Below the pieces are notes generated by a model that worked only from the letters and a program-made list of their open reading frames with translations, did not search any database and had not been told where the DNA came from. Positions 33,118 to 42,539 of a stretch of 64,000 nt of DNA are shown here, in pieces. Origin of the DNA: Campanula takesimana (lineage: Eukaryota; Streptophyta; Magnoliopsida; Asterales; Campanulaceae); NCBI GenBank assembly GCA_026119855.1, contig JAOWBW010000086.1, positions 958,407 to 1,022,406 on the forward strand, in the 5' to 3' direction. Every line of letters starts with the position of its first letter. The first letter of the stretch is position 1. A program made the translations under genes and the position numbers.

Positions 33118-35500
33118 GAAATCCTCGGATACTATGGGCCCCTTCGTTGAATACTAGTTGTTGATTGGCTCGGAGCTTGGCGGGACCTCACTGATGGCTT
33201 CATTTCTGACGACGGTGTCGTAGATGGCGTTGACTTGACAATCGTCCATGATGGCAAATTCTTCGAACATGGAGGCCAGATCGGATAGTTCTTCCCCCAC
33301 GGTAATCTCTACCTCAGACTCTATAGTCACTTTTTTGCCCCACCACTCTCGGGGTGACATTGGAGTAGGCTCCCTTTCTTGTGTCGGTATTTCACAATCA
33401 GTGAAGATCTCGAGACCGGGCTTTCTGACGCCCTTGTTGTTAACCCATGGTTCGGGAAAGATCATGTACAGAACATCTTCCCCTTGGCGAACAAAATAAC
33501 CGTTTAGTGTGTTGCGGTAAGGCCTCAAGTTAGGGATTTCATATTGTCGACCTTCTTTACGAGCTCGGGTCTTTTGACTCTTGACTGCTTGCTCGTACTT
33601 TAAGTCATATTCGGTAGGCTCGTACCCCAAACCAAACTTGTTCTTGACAAAAGGAACTTCTACGGGGTGCAATATCCCTTGTTGATGCTTCCCTAGGCCT
33701 AGACCGGGAAAGTGATTCATGTTCCTCATCATGCGGAGGATATTAGGATTGCCGAGGGTCCATTGTCTGTTTCCCCCTTCTTTGTCGATGGTGTTGACGC
33801 CGGAGAGAGTGGCATCTTCTATCCCGTGTTGAACTTGGTGAACGGGTTCTCCCCCATTTCTGTGGATGGTGACATTCTCGGCCATGATGGTGACTATCTC
33901 GTCCGCATTTCTGATCTTGACACATTGATGGAGAGTGGAAGAGACAGCATTAGAACTGTGGATCCAAGGTCGGCCCAAAAGCAAGTTGAACGAAGCAGGG
34001 ACATCAAGTACTTGGAATGGGACGGACATGATCATGCTTCCAAATTCGATATCAACTTCTAACATTCCCATGACTGTATGGGTAGTGTTGTCGTACCCTC
34101 TAATGACTTGTGCGGAGGGTTGTAAATCGGAGCTTTTGAGCCCCAGTATGCCCATGACTCGGCTAGGCATTAAGTTGAGTGCAGAACCACCGTCTACTAG
34201 GACTCTTGAAATGGGTCTCCCCCTTGCCCTTACTTTGAGGTAGATGGCTTCATTGTGTTCGGACCCAAATGGCGGGAGGTCCATGTCGGCAAAAGTGATG
34301 ACATTACCGAAGTGAATGTGACCTATCATTGCTGTGAGGTCCTCAGGAGTCGTGTCGGGAGAGACTGATGTGTCATCCAAGTTCTTGATGACGAGGTCTC
34401 GGTGTTTCTTTGATGATGCGATAAGATCCCAGATGGATATGTTGGCTTGCGTCTTCTTGAGTTGTGTTAACAAAGGATCTTCGGGTACGTCGCGTGCTTG
34501 CGATCTTTGAGAAGAGGTGTTGGTTGCTGCGGTATTAGGAGGGATTGTGCTTGTTGTTACTCGGCCACTGCGAGTGAGCACGTTCACGGTCCCGTGTAGC
34601 TTCTTCTTCCTATTCTCTAAGACTTCCCTCATAATCTCATCATAAGTCACAACGTAACAAGAATTATCAAGTTTATTCATATCATCGGAGCCCTCATTCA
34701 CAATTGGGATCGAATGAGTGGTTCCTTCAAACTCTCCTACCTCTATTACATTGACACCACCCTCATTAGGGATTATGAATTCCTTCTTGTCTATGAGGTC
34801 TTGGATGGTGTTGCGGATGGAGAAACAATCCTCGGTGAGGTGGCCGGTGCATAGATGGTAGTCACACCATTTGTGGTGGGCATGATTGGGACGGAGCGGT
34901 TGTGGTTGCTTGTACCCTTGAAGAGGGGTGATTTGTCCCTTGGCCTTTAGAGCTTCATAGGCCTCGGTGATGGTCATGCCATTGAGAGCAGTGTAGACGC
35001 GGTCGTTTTGGAACTGCTTGCCTTGTTTGAACTAGAGGCGGCCTTGTAACGATAGGTAGGAGTGGCCCTCTTAATCTCCTTGAGCAAGTCATCCATGCGT
35101 ACCCCTGCCTCATACATTTGGGAGAAGTCGGAGTAGCAAGCCCCACTTAGGTGGGTGCGGAGATCAATCTTGAGACACTTGAGAAAGATGTCCATTTGCT
35201 CTTTTGTGTTTGGCCTCTCAACAATTTCAGAGAGCTTGTCATTCCATCTCCTTGTGAAGTCAATGAAGGACTCGTTGTCTCTTTGAATGGCGTTCTCGAG
35301 CTCTTTCCTTGTGGGCCGGTGAGTGGTGTTGCCTTGATATTGATTTTTGAAGGCAAGCATAGCGGCATCCCAATCAAGACGGACAGTGAGCGGGAGAGTT
35401 GCATACCAATCCTTTGCCGCCCCCTCGAGGGTGAGAGTAAAGCATTAAGCCATAAATTTTGGGGAGACCTTCTTCGGAACCATAGCCCAAATGTAAAGTA
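33118..35500 (-). pseudogene. gag: gag-protease of Tat element B, 5'-truncated and broken
   Basis: TAG at 33154 separates this from pol; C has a Trp codon at the same place (SEPINNWYS). The frame 34977-33154 holds a gag zinc motif CDYHLCTGHLTEDC (CX2HX4HX4C), an aspartic protease with LVDGGSALNLMPSR (about 34160-34200), and a long spacer. Upstream, 35360-34974 is the gag core (TRKELENAIQRDNESFIDF, FLKCLKIDLRTHLSG) in another frame. An in-frame stop lies near 35447, and similarity to C fades at about 35500. The gag N-terminus, leader, primer site and 5' LTR are missing. Confidence 0.85.
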
Positions 35501-36014
35501 TGGGCCACATGGACTACTTTCTTGGTTTCTTGAATTAGTGCGGAATTGTGGTTGCCCATGGCTTAGTATCGACTGCACTTCTTGTTGTCTTGATTTGGAG
35601 ATGATAACCAAAGTTTAAAAAGTCTCATCCTCATAATTATAGAGAAAGGCTTGCCATTAACGGTTTCTTCATGCCAATTGATCACAACATTTATTCACAT
35701 CAAGATTAATTGTTTGCATTTAGCATTTTTCATTTGTGTTAGGTCCATTCGTCCTTAATGAGTCGTCATTGACTAGTATACTTAGAAGTCAATTCATCAT
35801 TTTAGGGACGCAGCAATCAATTGATAATAACAAGCAAGGCAATTTCAAGAGTAAATGTATATTGCAAATAATGTATTAAGTCTAGATAGAATAGAAGGAA
35901 AATGACTCTTTTATTTAGATATCTTTATACATGCATGTCCCAAGTGTGGACCTTTATAAAAATGAAAAGACACAGTCCAGGACGGACTTTAGTGAAAATC
36001 TTAAAATCAAGTAG
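35501..36014. other. Unassigned sequence at the B/F junction
   Basis: About 500 bp without convincing similarity to any element in the window. Phrases such as GGACGGACTTTAGTG and CATACATGCATGTCCC recall the leader of C (GGGGACGGATTTTTA), but too weakly for a claim. There is no ORF worth supporting. Confidence 0.4.
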
Positions 36015-36165
36015 AAATCCTAGGTAATTCACGCGCTCTAGCCAAGCCGTGGTCCCCCGGGGTATCTACAGTGGCGACTCTGCTGGGGACATAGAGGGTT
36101 AAACTTGCGTTTTCATCTTTTGGTGTTATTTTATTCTGTTTTCTGGGCATTCTGGTAAACCTACG
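36015..36165 (+). mobile_element. Inverted scrap: LTR end, primer site and leader start of a Tat element
   Basis: The last ~55 bp of a B-type LTR (ATCCTAGGTAATTCACGCGC ... GGGGTATCTACA, ending 36074) is followed by the primer site GTGGCGACTCTGCTGGGGA. About 75 bp of leader come next (GAGGGTTAAACTTGCGTTTTC, TCTGGGCATTCTG), alike to C's leader. It points in the + direction, against all neighbouring Tat sequence. Neither the rest of its LTR nor its gag follows. Confidence 0.8.
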
Positions 36166-37222
36166 AGGCTAGAAGACTCTTTTTTTTTAAGGGATGGGCT
36201 CCAATGAAGCACGATGATCCATTTTCTTCCTCAATTGTTGGAGGGGTTGTCGGTGGCATATTCCATGTCTTCCGCAGGGAACTCGGGTTCCGTGTCATCG
36301 GGAAAGATGTCGCAAGGTCTCCATTTGGCTTGGCGTTGTAATTGCCGTATTCGTCTACTCATGAGTTGGGAGTTTGCTTTGGCCATCTCCTTTTGGTGAT
36401 TTCCTTTCAAGGTGCGTAGCCTCGTGCGTGACACTCGATGAAGGTACGGATCTCCATTTGGTGTAGCCATCTTTGGGCTTCTGAAGCATAGGCCTTTCCT
36501 TGTATACTGTTGTTCATGTGGATGGTTGTCTCGGATGCCAATTCAGATGTGGGGTCCTTGATCGATGTTTCCAATGGGAAGAACCGCGAAGGACTTTAGC
36601 ATATTAAACCTTAAGGTGAAATTATAACCGAGATTTGAAAAGAATGCTTCTTTAGCAGATTGACCTTTTAGGAAAAACTTGATCTTTTATTTTAATAAAA
36701 CTTGATCTCCATTTTTTTATTTTTTTGAAAGGCACACTTTTGTTTTGAGTGAAAGACTCACACACATTTTACGCAAACTTTTGACAAGGCAATAATAATA
36801 ATAATCTTATTAAGAAAATTGATAATGGATTCAGAATGGTCACCACATGGCATCAACCGGGGAGTCAAGACTCTAACTAAACCTAACAGACATCTTAACT
36901 GGCCTTTCTTAAAGGCTTATCACACATCCTAACAATGGACTCCGAAAACAGACTCTTTCTAATAAGAGGTTGATAAGAGGGATTTTGAAGCTTCGTCCTC
37001 TGCTATGGCAACCACAGCATCATTCATTTCCCAAACCGGGGCATGTAGCCCTTTAAACATTTTTGTGCCGCTGATCCTTTCCAAACGCCTTCCGTCATTT
37101 CGGCTTTGCTGAGTTTAGGAACCACCATTTGGGACACTGATTTTGTCAACTTTTCCAAGAAAAAAAGGCTCTCCCACTTTAGGATTAACAACTTCATCAA
37201 TCATGAGCTCATTTTCCTTGGG
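36166..37222 (-). pseudogene. Degenerate Tat gag-downstream sequence of element F
   Basis: A 79-codon minus-strand frame (36470-36231, starting MATPNGDPYLHRVSRTRLR, ending acidic) and out-of-frame gag-like words upstream suggest F continues here after its gag. I do not recognise a domain. No F pol is visible to the left, so F is truncated in this stretch. Confidence 0.4.
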
Positions 37223-38488
37223 TCAGACATCACTCTGTTTTTCCTTCATATCAATCACCGGAGTTTTGAACTCGAGGGAGGTCACGGGATTAGATCCTAC
37301 GAATTCAAGCATGTTGACACTTGGGTTATTGGCTGTGTCGGGGGCGTGGGGGCGTCCAAGCTTTCCCTTCTCGATTAGCTTCGAGATGATGTGTTTTATG
37401 GCGGTGCAATCATTGGTGTCATGGCCATGGTAGTTGTGAAAGGCACACCTTTTGGTCTTGTTGCGGCGTTTTTCAGGATTCTTTGGCCGGAAATCTTCGA
37501 GGGGACACATGAGGCCTTGTTTGACCAATCCTTCAAACACTTTGCTTATGGGCATTCTGAAATCCTCGAACTTTGTGAAATGGAGCTTGGCTTGGCATTT
37601 GGCTTTTCTTTCATTGTTGACCGGAGCGTGGTGGGGATGAGAATCACCGCTAATCAATGCAAAAGGGTGCCCATCGAGTGTCCTTTCAAACTTAGCTTCC
37701 ATTTGCTTTCTCTTTCCCAACAACTTACCCGACTGAGGTGCAACATGAGGATTCTGTGGAAGTTCATGGGTGTAGGCATACCCATAACCTTGGTTGCTTG
37801 CAGGAATATATATTGGAGGCATGCAAAGAGCTTGTGGTCCAAAAGGTCTTGGATTATAGAAATGATACGGGTCACCCCGGAATCTCATCGGGAAATCTGG
37901 TGGAGGCAAGTTGGTGATGCCTGGTCGGGTATCTATATATGGTTTAAACAGTGACTGGGCTCTAGTGACTTGGTTGATGGAATTAACCCAAGAAGGGATA
38001 TGATTGGGAAGGTGTTGTGAGTATGATGCTCGGGGCGTAACCAGTGTGGACAGTGGTTTGCGGACCTCTTGAGTGGATTGTGCTTGGGGTTTTATAGGAG
38101 GCGTCCCATGGGAGATATTGGATTTTGGATGAGGTGGAGTGAGGAGGATTTGATTGAGGGGCTCGTTTTGGATGACGGCATGTTGGGGCGAAGAAATGGG
38201 GGTCTCGGTATTTTTGTAAGATGGAGGGGACAATCTTTGGTTGCAATTCGGAGGTTGGGTGGCTTCCACCTCTTCTTTGTGATTGGTCACTTTGGTGAAG
38301 AGCCCATCAGTTTGAAATAGAGCTGTTACATCTCTTTGTCTCATCGACTCATCGAACGGGTTCTGTGTTTCTTCGTGGCTCTTTGTGATGACTTCTTCCG
38401 TAGCCCCGGAGGCTTCTAGAGCTTGGAGCAACTCTTCTTTCGTAGGGCTATCCGGATTGTCTGTGACGTCGTTTCCCAAGCTACCATC
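37223..38488 (-). pseudogene. gag: gag of Tat element F, main part (split by element C)
   Basis: The minus-strand frame begins, after the C insertion, at GSLGNDVTDNPDSPTKEEL and runs to SDV-stop at 37223. It is Pro/Ser/Gln-rich, then has the zinc-like motif CAFHNYHGHDTNDC (CX2HX4HX4C) followed by HIISKLIEKGKL, typical of Tat gag. The N-terminal part is on the other side of element C (51549-51665), and the codons on both sides are in the same frame across the CCATC duplication. No protease or RT follows, so only gag remains. Confidence 0.8.
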
Positions 38489-39471
38489 TGTAGATACCCC
38501 GGGGGAACCACGGCTTTAGGCTCGAGCGCGCGGGTTATCCTAGGATGTCTAACTTGTTTTTAGAGTCGCCACCTATGTTTTGAGGAACATAAGAAAAACC
38601 TATAGATTGTAGCCTAAGTTTGATTACGAAAACAGAGATTCTTTGTTTTGAGGTTCGGGGGTTAGATTACGAGATGGGAAGTACCGAAACACCCATCTCG
38701 CCCAACTAAAGTTGGTCTTGCTTGATCAAAATCTACATGAATGAAAATGTTCTTCTTCTTCTTCTTTAAGTCATGAAAAGGGGGAATTTAAAATAGGATT
38801 TGGAATGTAGGAGATAACTCCTTAACCAACCTCAATGAGATGAGGTGATCATTAGAGTCATGTCCCAAAATGATTTGGGTGATTGCACATTTGATTAAAG
38901 TAAAAGAGAGAGAGGAGATGAAGTAGAAAAGAAGGGAAAAGATGGACTTTTACCTACAATTTGAAGAACTTCAAATGTTGCTTGATTTGATTCTTGGAGA
39001 ACCTTTAGAAAGTGACTCTTTTGTCTAGTTTTTTGATGATTTTTTCCAATGATTTTTCGATCCTTGAAAATGGAGGTAAAGAGAGGTTTTTATAGGTGAA
39101 AGAGGGGTGTTTTTGGTGCCAAAACTCAGTCACCAAGAAATCCTTCCCGGGCAAAATCCTGTAAATTGAGCAAGGGAGGGAATCCTGGCCAGAAATCTGT
39201 AACTGACGCTCAGAGGCGCGCGCTTCCTGCTTTGGGGGCGGGAGGCGCGCGCGCCTGGCTCCTAGTGTCGGAGGCGCGCGACTCAGAGAAGGCAATTTTG
39301 ACAGAATGGACTAGAAAGTCAGCCCTGTCATTCAGTTTAGTCCCTGGACTTAACGAAGTCAGTCAGGAACTTAACGGAAGTGACAGAAACTAACGAGAAA
39401 CACTTAGAATGGGGGGAAACACAAAATCAAATGTGCAATCGGGGTGAGCGGTCCAAGGCGGGGTGTCTACA
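38489..39471 (-). repeat. 3' LTR of element C
   Basis: On the plus strand TGTAGATACCCC ... GGTGTCTACA, 983 bp. Three GC boxes lie at 39213-39226, 39241-39258 and 39270-39284, starting about 28 bp apart, 190-260 bp from the LTR start in element orientation. Confidence 0.96.
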
Positions 39472-39490
39472 GAGCCCCTCGGCGACGTGG
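39472..39490 (-). other. Polypurine tract of element C
   Basis: On the minus strand GCCGAGGGGCTC ends directly at the 3' LTR start TGTAGACACC, the expected site for plus-strand priming. Confidence 0.8.
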
Positions 39491-39642
39491 ACTGCAAAGC
39501 AAAACGCGTCGACGAAAGTTAAAAACACCCGCCGAGGACATCACCAAGAAAAAGCAAAGACTCGATGAAAGCAGGAATTTGAAATTGCGAGAGATAGTGG
39601 TGCGCTCCCTGTGTGAGCGGCTTTTGCTGGAGTGTTGTATTG

Positions 39643-40097
39643 GGGCTCATGGGAGCTTGTCTCGATATGGACCGAGTTTTGTTGAGTTGGGGCTCATGGG
39701 AGCTTGTCTCGATATGGACCGAGTTGCCTACCTGGAGCTCATGGGAGCTTGTCTCGATATGGACCGAGTTGCCGACTTGGAGCTCATGGGAGCTTGTCTC
39801 GATATGGACCGAGTTGCCGACTTGGAGCTCATGGGAGCTTGTCTCGATATGGACCGAGTTGCCGACTTGGAGCTCATGGGAGCTTGTCTCGATATGGACC
39901 GAGTTGTCGACCTGGAGCTCATGGGAGCTTGTCTCGATATGGACCGAGTTTGTTGATTTGAGCTCATGGGAGCTTGTCTCGATATAGACCGAGTTGCCGA
40001 CCTGGAGCTCATGGGAGCTTGTCTCGATATGGACCGAGTTGCCGACTTGGAGCTCATGAGAGCTTGTCTCGATATGGACCGAGTTGCCGACTTGGAG
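39643..40097. repeat. 45-bp tandem array of element C (ten copies)
   Basis: Units start GAGCTCATGGGAGCTTGTCT and continue CGATATGGACCGAGTTGCC. Starts fall at 39643, 39690, 39735 and then every 45 bp to 40050. Because 45 is a multiple of three and the unit has no stop in several frames, long open frames appear on both strands (39444-39956, 39613-39987, 39704-39961, and 40057-39728 minus). GAGCTCATGGGAGCT is near-palindromic. Confidence 0.95.
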
Positions 40098-40495
40098 CCG
40101 TTAGTGAACCCTTGCTGACGAATCCGTTAGTGAATCCGTTTGATGAAATATTGCTTTGAAGTCTCGTGCCATTTGGAGTCACACTTGACTTTTTGGATTG
40201 TGGGGTACGGGCACAGTTGATCGCGACCAGAAAAAATGTTCCTGCTGGGGATGAAATGTTGAGATTGACTCTTGAGGGGGGTGTGGCACCCGTGACAGAA
40301 CTTAGGGAGTCTGGAATTTTGAAGAGGACAGCCTACTTTTGAGTGGGAGTTTCTATCCTACTTTCGATTTTTGACATGCCTTAAGGGCGGACCAGAAAAA
40401 GGTGTGCCCAACTGGGTGTCTGAGGATCGGGACAATGTCTTGATATAGGCTGGAGATCTCTGACAAGGCCCTTTTCTTGAAGCGATTTAGACCTG

Positions 40496-40575
40496 GGAGG
40501 CGCGCGCCTTAATATGTGGGCTTGGGACGCGCGCGCTCTTCAGACTGCTGGCGGGTGGCACTCGCGTCTGGGAGG
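40496..40575. promoter_or_regulatory. GC-box triplet upstream of the antisense ORF of C
   Basis: Boxes GGGAGGCGCGCGCC, GGGACGCGCGCGCTC and a weaker GGCACTCGCGTCTGGG start about 28 bp apart. They are followed by the conserved CCAACAGCTATAATATCA (TATA-like, 40616-40633) and the ATG at 40725. The same order and spacing are present in B. Confidence 0.55.
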
Positions 40576-40724
40576 CAGAATTCCGGGCTTGACATTTGCT
40601 GACCAAAAGAGCCCCCAACAGCTATAATATCATCTTCTGTTCGACCACTTGATCCTCACAGCTCCTTTCTGCCATTTTTGAACATCACATTATTGCTTAA
40701 CTTTGCTTGTGATCAACATTTTCC

Positions 40725-42124
40725 ATGGCTTCCAATTCTTTTGCCCTTGATGCCAAAGTTGTTAGTGAGTATGAAAAGGACTTAGGTACTTTTGTGTATT
40801 CTTTTAAGACCCATCCCAAGAAGGCCTTCATTAAAGACTTCGGGTTCCGAATTCTTTTTACTTTGCGGATGTTGAAACCGGATTAGGATTTGTTGAGAGC
40901 TGCCGCGGCTTTCTGGGATTGCGACAGCCATACCTTCAACCTTTCAGCTAATGAAATGGTGCCGACTGTTGACGATTTCGGGGCCATCCTTGGCATGCCT
41001 TTGGCCGGTCGGATTGCCGTCCCTAAATATTACCGTGGTGCCGTCGACTCTTGGGTTGAGTTACTGAATCTCCCTGTTGAGGATGTGAGGAAGATGTTGC
41101 ACGGTACCGTGATTGACATAACTGAGTTGCCGATGTTCTTCAGTTTACACTCGGAGGACCCGGTGGTTCAATCTTTCAAAAGAAATGCCATGGCCGTTTG
41201 TCTCTTCAGCGAAGTACTGTTTTTACACCCTTCGGGACTGCGGACGCGCAGTTGGCTGAGATTATTTTGCAAGCTAAGGAGCAGCAATTTAGTGTAATCC
41301 CTCTTATTGTAGGGGAGACGTTGCACGGTATTGATGAGTTACATAGGACGGGCAAGATGTGTCGGGGAAGCCCTTTGCTCTTGACCATATGGCTCCGAGA
41401 ACACTTCAGAATTTATTCTCCGGATGGTGATTTGTCTCCTTTTGCTGTTCATAGGAGGAAGTTGTTGATCCGGGATTTATCTGAAGATGATTGGAAGAAA
41501 TTCTTTGCCTCTCGGGTGACCGCCGATATTGAGTGGTGTCCTCCTTCTTGGGGTCTTCGTCCTTTTGTGGAATGGACTCTTGGTTTTCAGCACGTGGTTG
41601 TACCCGGTTTGAGAGATTCTTCATTTTACCAGCCAGAGCGGGTTCTGCGGCAGTTCGGTCGCCAACAGACAATTCCTTTTCCGAGGGATGGAATGCTTCG
41701 TCCAACTGCTTACATGGGTCCTGAGTTCTCGAGTGAGCTTCAGTCGGCTTGGGGAGATGACCGCAATCGTTGGGCTTTCGCTCCTCTGCATCGGGGGAGT
41801 GTCTTCCTTCCCGAGAGCTACTTGGACTATTTATTTGGCACCCTTTATCGTGGCATCACTTGGGTTGATGTGCTTCGTGCCGAGTTGTTGGGACAGGGTT
41901 TTGAGCCTAGCAGCACTTTGAGGTATAGGGAGGCTGCTGCTGATCCGAGTAACATTCTCGCTGACCCTTTCGGTACTCCTTTGGATGACTTTTATGCTAG
42001 GAGACGTGTTGCAACACAGAAGGTTTCGGTGCGTATTAGTGCTCCTTCGTTACCCAAGAAGAAAAGGATTGAGAGACGATCGGGTGGTCCTTCGAAAGCT
42101 AAGAGAAGATTGGATTTTTCTTAG
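40725..42124 (+). pseudogene. Antisense ORF of C: plant-mobile-domain/DUF7745-like protein, nearly intact
   Basis: The frame starts MASNSFALDAKVV. It has FWDCDSHTF, ANEMVPTVDDFGAILGMPLAG, SPLLLTIWLREHFRIY, WGDDRNRWAF and a basic C-terminal tail, collinear with B. Two lesions are seen: TAG at about 40887 in place of a Trp codon, and a frame change near 41220-41230 between 40890-41297 and 41198-42124. Plant mobile domain proteins of the host act in the nucleus in gene silencing and genome stability. A role for the element copy, for example against silencing, is only speculation. Most differences from B look conservative or silent, which suggests past selection on the protein. Confidence 0.7.
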
Positions 42125-42539
42125 TACCCTAAGAGATTGCAATTAGACCACTTTGTTTTAGGATTTAATGTTTTGATGTCTTTTGTTGCTCAATAAATCC
42201 GTTGTAATGGTTTGAATAATTCATTGAATGAATAAGAATTGCATTTTGTTATTTGAAGTGAATTGGGTATTTTTGATATGTTTTAGACCGCACCCGAAGG
42301 TTGCCTACGTTCCTCCAGTTGGGAGGCTCAGGTCTTCGTAGTTCAAACAAACAAAGACCATTTTTTTTTTTTTTTTTGATGTGCACCCTGTTTTTTGCCT
42401 AGACCGCCCTTTCGGTTTTTCAATCTAGCGGGCTTCTTTTTTGCACGTGCTCTAATTTTTGCCTAGGCCGCCCTTGCGGGTTTTCAACCTAGCGAGCGAT
42501 TTTTTTTTTTTTTTTTTTTTTTTTAATGGTCTTTGTTTA
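42125..42539. other. Convergent 3' region between antisense ORF and gag-pol in C
   Basis: It contains AATGAATAAGAATTG (a poly(A)-like signal near 42230), the duplicated TTGCCTAG-CCGCCCTT words and T-homopolymers at about 42360-42378 and 42501-42523. It is conserved in B. Confidence 0.6.

Noticed and set aside
39728..40057. Minus-strand SISRQAPMSSRSATR repeat protein
   Set aside because: By-product of a 45-bp repeat without stops; other frames are equally open.
39643..40097. CRISPR-like array
   Set aside because: Units are directly adjacent with no variable spacers, and the DNA is from a plant nuclear element.
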